In this document: positions 1 to 7,003 of the stretch, piece by piece
Layout of the letters: the number at the start of each line of letters is the position of its first letter
How positions within the stretch are numbered: position 1 is the first letter of the stretch
Source of the DNA: a virus
Strand: one strand, 5' to 3'
DNA length: 53,217 nucleotides
IMG/VR virus record: IMGVR_UViG_3300009548_000009
Span: 1-53,217 of that record
The notes under the pieces: generated by a model
What the model was told of the DNA's origin: nothing
The model's database searches: none
Seen by the model: the letters and a program-made list of their open reading frames with translations, nothing else
Translations under genes and position numbers: made by a program

Positions 1-117
1 AATCTCACGCGGCTCGGGGAATATGTTGTTTCTGATCTTGACTATTGGATCGTACGCCCTACCTATCAGGTGTGTTGCGTTTACCTTGGCCTCGCGTTCT
101 GCGTTCCACTGTGACAT
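1..117 (-). CDS. Partial hypothetical protein (left-edge fragment)
   Basis: An ATG at 117 opens a frame of exactly 39 codons that runs off the window, beginning MSQWNAEREAKVNATHLIGR. No family is recognised. It is preceded by a very AT-rich stretch that looks like an archaeal promoter. A matching 3' fragment on the same strand runs off the right edge. If the genome is circular the two are probably one gene, but joining the window ends directly gives a stop after three further codons, so a base count error or missing bases would be needed. Confidence 0.6.
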   Translation of the reverse strand, partial: MSQWNAEREAKVNATHLIGRAYDPIVKIRNNIFPEPREI

Positions 118-119
118 TT

Positions 120-146
120 ATTTTATATATATTATATTTTAATTAA
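120..146 (-). promoter_or_regulatory. AT-rich TATA-like region upstream of the left-edge gene
   Basis: On the minus strand the 27 bases before the ATG at 117 are almost pure A and T, with an ATATATATAAAA core. This fits a TATA box for a short-leader or leaderless transcript of the edge gene. It is also simply the gap after the peptidase gene, so the assignment is tentative. Confidence 0.35.
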
Positions 147-938
147 GCCCGCCAACTCTGACTCAGCAGCTATGCACCAACAATCACTAGCGATACCGTT
201 TGTTATATACCCATACGGCAGCCATCCATACCCTGACATTCCCCAACTCGTGCCCCACGAATTGAGCGTAAGAAATGCCTGTTTTGAGTCGTCATGGCCA
301 ACCCACAGCATGCAGTGACCGCCAATGGCTGCCTCATCCTCACCGGGCATTTCTATCATTCCGTCTGGGCCGACGTTTTCTATTTGTTCGTATACGTTAG
401 TCCCGAATACTACTGGTAATCCAGTAACAGCTAAAACGGTTTTTATGTTTGTAAGCGTCGCATTGTACCCATCCGTGCTATCTACAAGATAATAGTTAGT
501 TGATTCATCTTTTACAGCTGCAGCGGCCACATCTGCTGGTATTTTCTTGTCGAACCTTTTGATGTCATACGGCCACATTGTCTCAGGAGCAACACCATAT
601 TGTGCTGTTGACTTGACTGCGCCGCGTATCGTGCCGCCGTTGTCGCCCGGGTAGTCTCCTTCTAAAATTCTTGTATCTTCATAGACCTGCAGCCTGGATC
701 CAAGTACGCAACTGCCGGTTCGTTTTACCTGCAACGCTTCAAACGCGCTTGTGGTTCCGTGTGCGGTGCATGATCCAAGTTGGCCCTGGTCTTTTACCTG
801 TGAGATCAGGTTCCGCAGGTCGCTTGTCTGAGGGAGTGGAGGGGCAACGCCACGCAGTTTTTCTTCATAGCGGTAGTCTCTATGATCGGGTGCAGCCTTG
901 CGCCAGCCGAAGTAATATTTTTTTCCTTTTATGTTCAT
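132..938 (-). CDS. Papain-like (C1A) cysteine peptidase, probable lysis or entry enzyme
   Basis: This 268-residue protein has the full papain catalytic layout. The oxyanion Gln51 lies six residues before the nucleophile Cys57 in QGQLGSC. The catalytic His208 is in GGHCMLWVGH and Asn226 is in LNSWGTSWG, followed by the usual Gly/Trp-rich end. There is no obvious signal peptide or long propeptide. Its ATG overlaps the stop of the upstream putative glycosidase (ATGA), and a holin-like peptide precedes that gene. The context suggests degradation of the host surface layer at lysis or entry, which is inference. In archaea without pseudomurein the target would be an S-layer or sheath protein. Confidence 0.85.
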   Translation of the reverse strand: MNIKGKKYYFGWRKAAPDHRDYRYEEKLRGVAPPLPQTSDLRNLISQVKDQGQLGSCTAHGTTSAFEALQVKRTGSCVLGSRLQVYEDTRILEGDYPGDNGGTIRGAVKSTAQYGVAPETMWPYDIKRFDKKIPADVAAAAVKDESTNYYLVDSTDGYNATLTNIKTVLAVTGLPVVFGTNVYEQIENVGPDGMIEMPGEDEAAIGGHCMLWVGHDDSKQAFLTLNSWGTSWGMSGYGWLPYGYITNGIASDCWCIAAESELAGLIKI

Positions 939-1981
939 TGTACTCTCTTACCTCTCGAATGCCATTTGCCGGTTGTATCTGACCAGTATAGATTTCCGTC
1001 AACACCTATCGCGTAAAAGTCGCCAGTTGACGTTATTGCTGGCTCAGTTCCGCTTTCGAGCTGGCCGCCTAATGATTTCCACGTAACGCCTTTGTCTGTG
1101 CTATACCACAACGCATTGTCGCTTCCTTTCATGCAGACGTATGTACCGCATGCTACCGGACTGCCGACCATTGTGATCTGTTTGGGGGTTGGTGCTGGTG
1201 TAACACCTTTAAACCTGTTCTTCATCGTAACGTTCGTAGGCGGCCATAGTGCCATCCAGGCAGCATACCATGAAGCGAATCTGTTATAGACTGCGTTCAT
1301 GTTATTTCCGTATCCACTCCAGACGCCTATTCCTGCACAGGGTACGCCGTGAGCTTCCATTTCATATATCAAATTGATGTAATCCTGCGCGCTACTGGTT
1401 TTGAGTATATGATCAAGATGATCAATGCCTCTTTTTGCTAATTGGGCTTGCATCATCCAGCTTCCAACTAAAATGCCTATCTCCTTAACGCCATGCTTTT
1501 GTGCATCAAGCATGCCCGGGCCTACAACGTCCCATCCCCAGAAGTTAGCAGACGCATCATATGTTTCTAAATAAGAAGCAGCGCCGAATCCGTGGACCGG
1601 CGATGGGTGTGTAGCGGCCCAGACATCATCGTTTGTTCCGCCACCTGTACCCATGCCGCCATAGTCTAAAAAGATCAAGCTATTCATTATAGCATCAATC
1701 TCATTAGCTTGTTCTGATTCGCCGCCTGCAGCGTGGTAGCCGAGTGAAACTATTTTAGGATAGTAGGTTGATGTGCCATCCCACCCAGCCTTTCCATCGT
1801 TGCCGTTATTCAGGATTGGTGAGAGACCTGCGGCATTGCAGTCTAGGACGAACTGAGCAAGTGGAATTACACCCCCGCCGTGTACGACAAGGTGCGCGTC
1901 TATAATGCCAACTGTTCTAAGTGCGCCTAAGTTTGAATAACTGTCTCCAGCTATAAAGTAAGCCATGCTGTGGTTCATCAT
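935..1981 (-). CDS. Putative glycoside hydrolase-like protein with C-terminal lectin-like repeats
   Basis: A 348-residue protein. The first 250 residues look like an alpha/beta barrel, with alternating strands such as GIIDAHLVVHGGG, SPILNNGNDG and KEIGILVGSWMM, as in glycoside hydrolases, but no family signature is certain. The last 85 residues carry two Trp-rich segments (NALWYSTDKGVTWKSL and DGNLYWSDTTGKWHS) resembling tachylectin or PLL-type sugar-binding propeller blades. It is translationally coupled to the downstream papain-like peptidase, so the pair may form a surface-layer-degrading module. The role is inferred from context. Confidence 0.5.
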   Translation of the reverse strand: MMNHSMAYFIAGDSYSNLGALRTVGIIDAHLVVHGGGVIPLAQFVLDCNAAGLSPILNNGNDGKAGWDGTSTYYPKIVSLGYHAAGGESEQANEIDAIMNSLIFLDYGGMGTGGGTNDDVWAATHPSPVHGFGAASYLETYDASANFWGWDVVGPGMLDAQKHGVKEIGILVGSWMMQAQLAKRGIDHLDHILKTSSAQDYINLIYEMEAHGVPCAGIGVWSGYGNNMNAVYNRFASWYAAWMALWPPTNVTMKNRFKGVTPAPTPKQITMVGSPVACGTYVCMKGSDNALWYSTDKGVTWKSLGGQLESGTEPAITSTGDFYAIGVDGNLYWSDTTGKWHSRGKRVQ

Positions 1982-2011
1982 TTTGGTTGCTTTTAAGTTT
2001 GTAACTGATAT

Positions 2012-2158
2012 TTACGCGCCAAATAACGCGCTGAATCCTAATGCTATCAGGAGCGCCTTAAACAGGACGCTGCCGAGTAGTCCAAACGCACCACCTAGAA
2101 TCCACGTAACTATGAGTGTGAGCAATGCATCGTAGTTGACTGCAATAATTTCTAGCAT
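2012..2158 (-). CDS. Small holin-like membrane protein
   Basis: A 48-residue hydrophobic peptide starting MLEIIAVNYDALLTLIVTWI. It has one long or two short membrane segments separated by a Gly-rich turn. An AGGAGG Shine-Dalgarno site lies about 12 bases before the ATG. It is followed by the putative glycosidase and the papain-like peptidase, the usual place for a holin. No holin family is recognised, so the role is inference from size, hydrophobicity and position. Confidence 0.6.
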   Translation of the reverse strand: MLEIIAVNYDALLTLIVTWILGGAFGLLGSVLFKALLIALGFSALFGA

Positions 2159-2179
2159 TTTTTAGTTCTCCCTCCTGTG

Positions 2180-2326
2180 TTATTTTTGCCTCTCAACGAT
2201 CTTCTTTTTGATTTCTGCTTTGATCTCTGCCTTCATTACGCCTTCTTGCCAGTCCTTGTTTCGCCCCCACCTCGTCGGAGGCCGCTCAAGCATTCGATCG
2301 ATTGTGGTCTTTTTATTGTCAGTCAT
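2180..2326 (-). CDS. Small charged hypothetical protein
   Basis: A 48-residue protein starting MTDNKKTTIDRMLERPPTRW and ending in a Lys/Glu-rich amphipathic helix. The frame opens further upstream, but that would overlap the HNH gene by 41 bases. The ATG at 2326 has an AAAAGGC motif before it and is preferred. Function unknown. It sits between the HNH nuclease and the holin-like gene. Confidence 0.55.
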   Translation of the reverse strand: MTDNKKTTIDRMLERPPTRWGRNKDWQEGVMKAEIKAEIKKKIVERQK

Positions 2327-2351
2327 TTTTGCCTTTTTGTATATTAGCCTT

Positions 2352-2786
2352 TTAATTCCTACCGCAGCGGACAGATGCAATACTACCGCCATGATCTAGA
2401 ATCATAAACGTTCGTGTCCATGGTCCAAATGCCGCGGCTTTTCTCAATAACTTAACTGCCTCAACATCGCCTTTCATTTCGTGTATTAAAATGTGAACAT
2501 CAACAGGACAGCAGAGCAGGTTGACAGGATTGTTATTCGTCTTGTCTTTATCTTTATGATGGATATGATAGCCTGCGGGAATCTTAACTTTAAAGTGTTG
2601 TTCCCACGCTTTTCTATGATTGGCTGAGAATGCTCGCCTATATCCCCGTCCAGCTAAAGGAACTGATGATTGTGCAAGTTCCGGTTCTATACGTTCAACT
2701 GGCTCAAGGAACCTGCGGCTATACTCCTGAGCATCGGCCCTTATCTCAGCAAGGTATTCATCTAAAGTTATATTTGATTTTGTCAT
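2352..2786 (-). CDS. HNH homing-type endonuclease
   Basis: A 144-residue protein with an HNH core at residues 73 to 102: AGYHIHHKDKDKTNNNPVNL followed by a His-x3-His segment. This is the HNH_3/NUMOD-associated layout of phage free-standing homing endonucleases. It lies directly after the gene for the terminase ATPase domain, 28 bases from its stop, with a near-perfect palindrome in between. Free-standing homing nucleases of this kind are known to sit next to, and sometimes split, conserved phage genes. Here it is the first gene of the block that separates the two terminase halves. Confidence 0.8.
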   Translation of the reverse strand: MTKSNITLDEYLAEIRADAQEYSRRFLEPVERIEPELAQSSVPLAGRGYRRAFSANHRKAWEQHFKVKIPAGYHIHHKDKDKTNNNPVNLLCCPVDVHILIHEMKGDVEAVKLLRKAAAFGPWTRTFMILDHGGSIASVRCGRN

Positions 2787-2798
2787 TCGTGTTTTGTG

Positions 2799-2812
2799 TT
2801 AACCCAGGTTAA
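2799..2812 (-). promoter_or_regulatory. Operator-like near-palindrome TTAACCCAGGTTAA
   Basis: It matches 13 of 14 positions of the perfect palindrome found twice upstream of the 139-residue coiled-coil gene near 19.4 kb. It lies precisely in the gap between the terminase ATPase gene and the HNH gene, where a promoter for the inserted block would be expected. Confidence 0.5.
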
Positions 2813-2813
2813 T

Positions 2814-3647
2814 CTAAAGTGATAGTTCTCCGTTAATAAACAACGGCTTTACGTCCTCGCTTACGCTTTCCTGTATCTCCTCATCGCTGAAATACTGCTC
2901 AACGTTCTCGCTGAACTCGCACATGTACTCTTGCCTGAACCACCACTCACCTAGAACGGCTTTTTCTTCTTTTAAAAAAGCTTTAGAGATTCGCGGGCAT
3001 TCGTAGGCTGTTACCTTAAAGCCCTGCCACCCACCTAGGTTATCAGTTACATAATCGTTCCAGGATTCGTAAAAGAAGCCTCTGCGTCCGAATGGTGTTG
3101 AAAGTAAAATTAATCGGCCTTGAGAAACCGCAAGCATTGGCCGTAAGGAGCCGTAATAGAGCTCATCATCCTCGATTTGTGCTGCTTCATCAATAATCAT
3201 CAGACTCGGCGCGCTGAACCCTCGCACTGTCTGCGGCTTGGATGGTAGGCTTATTATCCTGCTTCCATTCGTTAATTCTAACGTATGCTTATTCTCTGCA
3301 TCGCTCGGGACCGGCCTGCCACGTTCCTGGTAAAAATCTGCTACTTTCTTAAATAGTTCTGTTGATTGCCGGTATCCTCTGCTTATGATGAGCACAAGGG
3401 AGTTAGGATTGTAAAGGGCGCTGTGTAACGCTATTATAGCGGTTATTGTTGATTTGCCTGACTGCCTGGCACAATTCAATATTATCTTTTTTTCTTCTGA
3501 GGTGAGCAGTTTGCGCTGCCAAGGATCGGGGTCAATGCCGAGTAATTGAGCGAATTTGATCGGGTTGATAGCAAGAGCTAGTTCTTTGCGTTCGCTTTCG
3601 TTTAAGGTTAGGATTGCGTCGTCAAATCTACTAGTACTAATCGCCAT
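2814..3647 (-). CDS. terL: Terminase large subunit, ATPase domain (split gene)
   Basis: This 277-residue protein carries only the DNA-packaging motor domain. It has Walker A CARQSGKST (Lys65), Walker B SLMIIDEA (Asp153-Glu154) and coupling motif LLSTPFG (about 181 to 187). It ends after EYMCEF and a short acidic linker, the point where a full-length terminase continues into the RNase H-like nuclease. That nuclease is a separate gene at the far right of the window. Full-length proteins of the family have roughly 400 to 600 residues, so this is a natural domain-boundary split and not a random truncation. Its start overlaps the small-subunit gene by 11 bases. Confidence 0.9.
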   Translation of the reverse strand: MAISTSRFDDAILTLNESERKELALAINPIKFAQLLGIDPDPWQRKLLTSEEKKIILNCARQSGKSTITAIIALHSALYNPNSLVLIISRGYRQSTELFKKVADFYQERGRPVPSDAENKHTLELTNGSRIISLPSKPQTVRGFSAPSLMIIDEAAQIEDDELYYGSLRPMLAVSQGRLILLSTPFGRRGFFYESWNDYVTDNLGGWQGFKVTAYECPRISKAFLKEEKAVLGEWWFRQEYMCEFSENVEQYFSDEEIQESVSEDVKPLFINGELSL

Positions 3648-4167
3648 CTGAATCTAATTGCTCGCTAAACTCTATGCGTTTTTCAATCGGTAGCGTTTTA
3701 AGAACTTCTTTAAGCTTTGCGACATCAGGGCCAGTTTTAACCTCACCACTGAGCTCTACCTTTTGTTTGTCAAGCCCAAGGATCTGCATAAACTTATCTA
3801 CACCTAGCTCCCAGCGTTTCCGCGCTTCTTTTGAGCCTATCTCACCTGTTTGCATATTCTCAAAGGCTTTATCGGCTATTTCAAGGGCTTCTTTTGAGCG
3901 CTGGTCTTTGAACTTTAATATTCTGTTCTCAAACGTCTGTAGTGCTTTCTTTTGCAGGTAATCGTCATATGCACGTGTGCGTTGCACCCAGTTATGATTT
4001 GCACTAAGACGGCCTAGGTAGCGTAAATATGATGGTTTCTTGTCGGCTTTCTGGCGTAGCTTTTCAAGTGAGCGTTCTGGACCCATATCACGGTACATAC
4101 AAAAAAGATCAAATGCTTTAGACCGCTCGGTATTCTGACGCGCCCATAATTCAGCTTCGCTGGGCAA
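3637..4167 (-). CDS. terS: Terminase small subunit-like protein
   Basis: A mostly helical 176-residue protein with a DNA-binding-like N-terminus (YRDMGPERSLEKLRQKADKK) and the WVQRTRAYDDYL motif frequent in small terminases. It lies immediately before the ATPase gene with an 11-base overlap. I prefer the TTG at 4167, which has GGAG six bases upstream. The frame extends to an ATG at 4221 but gains only a hydrophobic stretch without a ribosome site. The family role is to recognise viral DNA and load the motor; the assignment is by motif and position. Confidence 0.7.
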   Translation of the reverse strand: MPSEAELWARQNTERSKAFDLFCMYRDMGPERSLEKLRQKADKKPSYLRYLGRLSANHNWVQRTRAYDDYLQKKALQTFENRILKFKDQRSKEALEIADKAFENMQTGEIGSKEARKRWELGVDKFMQILGLDKQKVELSGEVKTGPDVAKLKEVLKTLPIEKRIEFSEQLDSDGD

Positions 4168-4225
4168 AGATATCTCCAATAGAAAGAACGGAAAAATAAT
4201 ACTTAAGTATTGTGTGTACAATAGC

Positions 4226-4675
4226 TTATTTTATGGCCTTTTTGAAGGACTGAACGCTTGTATATTCATTATATAATATTGTTAACGCATCACTAAGGTA
4301 TTCACATTCATCACGCAATGCCAATTCTAACTCCTCATCTTTAAGCCCGGCGATCCTAGCGTGTTCAACGTTGAGTTCTTGATGTAATAAATTGAAGTTA
4401 TTCTCCCAGTGACTGTTATGCACTCGTTTCCAGTGTTTTATAATTGCTGCTGAACGGGCTTCTTCTTCCGGTGTAGCAAGCACGCCGTCGTGTATTTTCT
4501 TTTGCTCTCTGGAAACGTGCGTGAGCTGTAACCTGGAAACGCCGCCTAGCTCTTTTTCAATTTTAATGAGCTTGCCAAGTATGTTACAAAAAAGTATTCG
4601 TTTGCCGGAGTCTATGATCTCATCTTGAATTGTGAAAAGTCGACCCCGTATTCCAGTGTAGTCGGGTTCTGCCAT
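4226..4675 (-). CDS. Hypothetical helical protein upstream of terminase
   Basis: A 149-residue, charged, mostly helical protein beginning MAEPDYTGIRGRLFTIQDEI. No family is recognised. It is the first gene after a TATA-like box and directly precedes the small terminase gene, so it is probably the first gene of the packaging and head operon. Confidence 0.6.
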   Translation of the reverse strand: MAEPDYTGIRGRLFTIQDEIIDSGKRILFCNILGKLIKIEKELGGVSRLQLTHVSREQKKIHDGVLATPEEEARSAAIIKHWKRVHNSHWENNFNLLHQELNVEHARIAGLKDEELELALRDECEYLSDALTILYNEYTSVQSFKKAIK

Positions 4676-4728
4676 TATGGTTGCTATAATTTAGCACACA
4701 GTATTTCAAAAGAGAATTGGAGTTGAAG

Positions 4729-4738
4729 GGTATATAAT
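4729..4738 (-). promoter_or_regulatory. Candidate TATA box for the packaging/late operon
   Basis: On the minus strand CATTATATACCC lies about 55 bases before the ATG at 4675, in a 73-base non-coding gap. In archaea this would place a transcription start near 4704. It would head the gene set small terminase, ATPase, lysis block and, across the window ends, the structural genes. Confidence 0.45.
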
Positions 4739-4748
4739 GATTACTAGA

Positions 4749-5000
4749 TCAAAATTTATTCCTAATAGAGAGACCAACCACCGCCATCCACGCACAGATG
4801 TCAATACCGTCTCCACAGACTGCAAGCCAAAGGCCCAATGTACCATAGATCATACCTAAGATCATGAGCGCCGCGAGAGTGGTTGTTCCCGATACAACAT
4901 TCATTGAGGTTCCATTGCGCTTGAGGTCGAGGATTTGCGGTATTAGTAGTAAACCGAAAACCAAATTAAGTGAGAGAATACCAACGTCCTGCCATACCAT
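4749..5000 (-). CDS. SemiSWEET/PQ-loop-like small membrane protein
   Basis: An 83-residue protein with three hydrophobic segments. The first contains LLLIPQILDLKRNGTSMN, matching the PQ-loop pattern (Pro-Gln, then a basic loop, then Gly-x-Ser). Bacterial and archaeal SemiSWEET sugar transporters are single three-helix PQ-loop units of about this length that act as dimers. A PQ-loop gene in a virus is unexpected. The fold assignment is moderate and the substrate unknown. Confidence 0.5.
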   Translation of the reverse strand: MVWQDVGILSLNLVFGLLLIPQILDLKRNGTSMNVVSGTTTLAALMILGMIYGTLGLWLAVCGDGIDICAWMAVVGLSIRNKF

Positions 5001-5015
5001 TACAAAGCGTCCACA

Positions 5016-5162
5016 TTAACTTGCTGAATACACTCTTTTATTACATTCTTCACAGGCAATTAAGCCCTTATCGGCGTCTTCTGGATCTATATAGACAATA
5101 AACGCTATTTCTCCATCGCAGATCTCACGGCCACATTCTGAGCAGTAGACTTTACTTAGCAT
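5016..5162 (-). CDS. Small zinc-ribbon protein (CxxCGREI family)
   Basis: A 48-residue protein with paired knuckles CSECGREI and CEECNKR about 30 residues apart, as in a zinc ribbon. The ATG at 5162 is preferred because the frame above it overlaps the neighbouring gene by 80 bases. The CGREI motif recurs in the tiny proteins at 14.3 and 15.0 kb, so these are probably paralogues. Function unknown. Confidence 0.55.
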   Translation of the reverse strand: MLSKVYCSECGREICDGEIAFIVYIDPEDADKGLIACEECNKRVYSAS

Positions 5163-5412
5163 CTTTTCTATGGTTAAGCCAGAATACTGGGCATATCCAA
5201 TATCCTGGGCAACGTTTCTCGCAGTAAGCAACTTCTTTAGGTGAGTGAGTAATTATACAAGAGACTACTAACTTTGCTTGGCTCATCTTAACACTAGGAT
5301 CTATCTGTTCGTGGGTAGGTGTGTTACCGTATAGTGGTGAGCCTATCTTTGCGAGCCGTTTTAAGGCCATGACGTGCTGTAAAAGTATTTGTTGCTCAGA
5401 TTTGCTAGTCAT
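5152..5412 (-). CDS. Fused version of two tiny genes found separately at 6.5 to 6.8 kb
   Basis: This 86-residue protein is composite. Residues 1 to 38 match the 55-residue protein encoded at 6624 to 6791 (both start MTSKSEQQ and share PLYGNTPTHEQID). Residues 43 to 86 match the 43-residue protein at 6496 to 6627 (VVSC, EVAYC, YW, C). In the other locus the two are separate coupled genes; here they are one frame joined at Lys-Met. The C-terminal part has four or five cysteines and may bind metal. Function unknown. Confidence 0.7.
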   Translation of the reverse strand: MTSKSEQQILLQHVMALKRLAKIGSPLYGNTPTHEQIDPSVKMSQAKLVVSCIITHSPKEVAYCEKRCPGYWICPVFWLNHRKDAK

Positions 5413-5534
5413 TTTTCTGCCTTTTTTTCATCCTTCAATGATTCTTTGAATTGTTTCCTATATGCTATGGGGCCTTTCTTATCCGCTTCTTTCACGGTTT
5501 CAAAATTATCTAACCAACACGGTTCCCTATTCAT
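5409..5534 (-). CDS. Tiny hypothetical protein ending in the junction element
   Basis: A 41-residue, charged protein starting MNREPCWLDNFETVKEADKK and ending DEKKAEK. GAGGT lies before its ATG. Its stop overlaps the next ATG (ATGA) within the recurring junction sequence. No family is recognised. Confidence 0.55.
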   Translation of the reverse strand: MNREPCWLDNFETVKEADKKGPIAYRKQFKESLKDEKKAEK

Positions 5535-5558
5535 TTTTCAACCTCTTTTTTATATATA

Positions 5559-6395
5559 TTAATGTTTTAAGTGCATAAACATACACGATAATAGCGCACC
5601 GCTCTTAGTAAATTCATCTATATCCACAAAGCAACTATCCAAACCCAGCTTAGCCGCGATTTCTGTTAAGGTGTTGTTCTTATGTGTGGTTTCGGGTGTT
5701 TCATCGTGAACCATGCCGTTATATATCGTGTCTTCTATTCTAAGAGAGTTAGTTATGCCCTCATAGCAGTCTTCTAAAGCTACGTTTATTACATTAAATT
5801 CCTTATTTAATAATTCCCAATCGTCGTCAGTAATAACTTCCTTACACGCTAGTATAGTATCGCTATCTACTGGAAATATGAAACAATCCACGTGGTAAAG
5901 GTAGTTGTCTAAGGCTTTTAATTTTATTATCTCTGCGTCAAACGCTTTTTCAATCCAGCATAAGGTTTCATATGAGGTAAATAACCCATAACTGGCTATA
6001 TACTGGTTATCGCGTATCCATTTAAGCTCGCCTTCGCCCTCAAAATACGCTGGTGGTGTATAACATGTGTACCCAAGAGTTTCTAAGAAGCCCAAGGCTA
6101 CCCATTCCTCACCGACTCGCCCATCTGCTCTAAAATGACTTATTACTGCGGTTTTATCTAAGTGCGGTAATACACATGCCGGATTTGTGGCATAAGTCTG
6201 ATCCTGTAACCCTGGTGTTGGTGGCAACAGGTACACCAGTGCGTGATTGGTAATTATCATATACAACGCCATAAACTGTTCTAGTGCGGCATCTAGGTTT
6301 ATTTCGCGTTCCTTTTGGGGTAAATCGAGCATCCATATGTTGTTTATTGTAGTGGTGCTCAGGTACCTGGGTGGGCACATAAGTAGTTCTTTCAT
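5559..6395 (-). CDS. Amidinotransferase/DDAH-like guanidino-modifying enzyme (pentein fold)
   Basis: A 278-residue protein with the ordered motifs of the guanidino-modifying enzymes: N-terminal MCPPRYL; NPACVLPH and SHFRADGRVGEE (substrate-binding Arg and Glu, 71 to 97); FEGEGE (117 to 123); YHVDCF with the catalytic His168; and KSGALLSCM with the nucleophile Cys271. Family members hydrolyse or transfer the guanidino group of arginine or methylarginine to give citrulline or related products. Length and motif order fit dimethylarginine-dimethylaminohydrolase-type enzymes. It sits alone as a full metabolic-type gene among tiny accessory genes and starts within an ATGA overlap. Virus-encoded arginine chemistry, or modification of protein arginines, is inference. 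Confidence 0.75.
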   Translation of the reverse strand: MKELLMCPPRYLSTTTINNIWMLDLPQKEREINLDAALEQFMALYMIITNHALVYLLPPTPGLQDQTYATNPACVLPHLDKTAVISHFRADGRVGEEWVALGFLETLGYTCYTPPAYFEGEGELKWIRDNQYIASYGLFTSYETLCWIEKAFDAEIIKLKALDNYLYHVDCFIFPVDSDTILACKEVITDDDWELLNKEFNVINVALEDCYEGITNSLRIEDTIYNGMVHDETPETTHKNNTLTEIAAKLGLDSCFVDIDEFTKSGALLSCMFMHLKH

Positions 6396-6499
6396 ATTTT
6401 GTTTATTCCTACTAACAGGAAATGGTATGGCACGCTGATAATCACCATGCAGCCGAAAAGGAAAAGGAAGAGTATATCTTCAAAAGGATAGTCGGTCAT
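6392..6499 (-). CDS. Tiny single-span membrane protein
   Basis: A 35-residue peptide starting MTDYPFEDILFLFLFGCMVI with one hydrophobic segment. It starts and ends in four-base ATGA overlaps with its neighbours, which supports translation. Function unknown. Confidence 0.55.
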   Translation of the reverse strand: MTDYPFEDILFLFLFGCMVIISVPYHFLLVGINKI

Positions 6500-6627
6500 T
6501 TTTCATTAACTTCTGGATTTGTAACTCTAAACGCTGAGCATGTCCAATACATACTGCAGCACTTTTTACAGTAAGCGACTTCGATCGGGAAATATGTGAT
6601 CGGGCATGATACTACCTGTTTGCTCAT
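6496..6627 (-). CDS. Tiny cysteine-rich protein, paralogue of the C-terminal part of the fused gene at 5.2 kb
   Basis: A 43-residue protein starting MSKQVVSCPITYFPIEVAYC with five cysteines in a C-x11-C-x2-CC-x5-C layout. It matches the second half of the protein at 5152 to 5412. It is linked to both neighbours by ATGA overlaps. Possible metal binding; function unknown. Confidence 0.6.
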   Translation of the reverse strand: MSKQVVSCPITYFPIEVAYCKKCCSMYWTCSAFRVTNPEVNEK

Positions 6628-6791
6628 TTTTTCAGGTCTTTTTGTTTTATATAATCTTCAAGTTCCTTAGCCCAAGCGTCTATCTGTTCGTGGGTAGGTG
6701 TGTTGCCATATAGTGGTGCTCCTATCTTTGCGAGCCGTCTTAGGGCCATGACGCGCTGAAGTAATACCTGCTGCTCAGATTTGCTAGTCAT
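6624..6791 (-). CDS. Tiny protein, paralogue of the N-terminal part of the fused gene at 5.2 kb
   Basis: A 55-residue protein starting MTSKSEQQVLLQRVMALRRL. The DNA is strongly similar to 5290 to 5411, evidence of a local duplication. The proteins diverge after HEQID, where this copy continues with a charged tail. Function unknown. Confidence 0.65.
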   Translation of the reverse strand: MTSKSEQQVLLQRVMALRRLAKIGAPLYGNTPTHEQIDAWAKELEDYIKQKDLKK

Positions 6792-6794
6792 TTT

Positions 6795-6899
6795 TCAGCC
6801 CTCTTTTTCTTCATCTTCCTCGGACCTGTAGAACATACATGCAATGAGGTCAGTGTCTGGGTCTATTCTTGAATAAATACAACATTTCTCACAAGTCAT
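6795..6899 (-). CDS. Tiny cysteine-containing protein
   Basis: A 34-residue protein starting MTCEKCCIYSRIDPDTDLIA, with CxxCC and a fourth Cys, then an acidic tail ending DEEKEG. The junction sequence is present at its end, but one extra G moves the reading frame so that the first TGA is used and the next ATG lies three bases on. This shows that the DNA string, not the peptide, is conserved. Confidence 0.5.
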   Translation of the reverse strand: MTCEKCCIYSRIDPDTDLIACMFYRSEEDEEKEG

Positions 6900-7003
6900 T
6901 TTTCCACCTCTTTTTCTTCTATGATTACAACACCGTTTTCAAATCTCACCCGTTTCGTTCCGTCTGCAAGAATCGCATCAATAACATCCTCGCACGTAGT
7001 CAT
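6896..7003 (-). CDS. Tiny hypothetical protein
   Basis: A 35-residue protein starting MTTCEDVIDAILADGTKRVR and ending EEKEVEK. It has ATGA overlaps on both sides. The predicted strand-rich centre (RVRFENGVVIIEE) is not assigned to a family. Confidence 0.5.
   Translation of the reverse strand: MTTCEDVIDAILADGTKRVRFENGVVIIEEKEVEK

Noticed and set aside
6154-6378. 74-codon frame inside the amidinotransferase-like gene
   Set aside because: Lies wholly inside a gene with an intact catalytic motif set.
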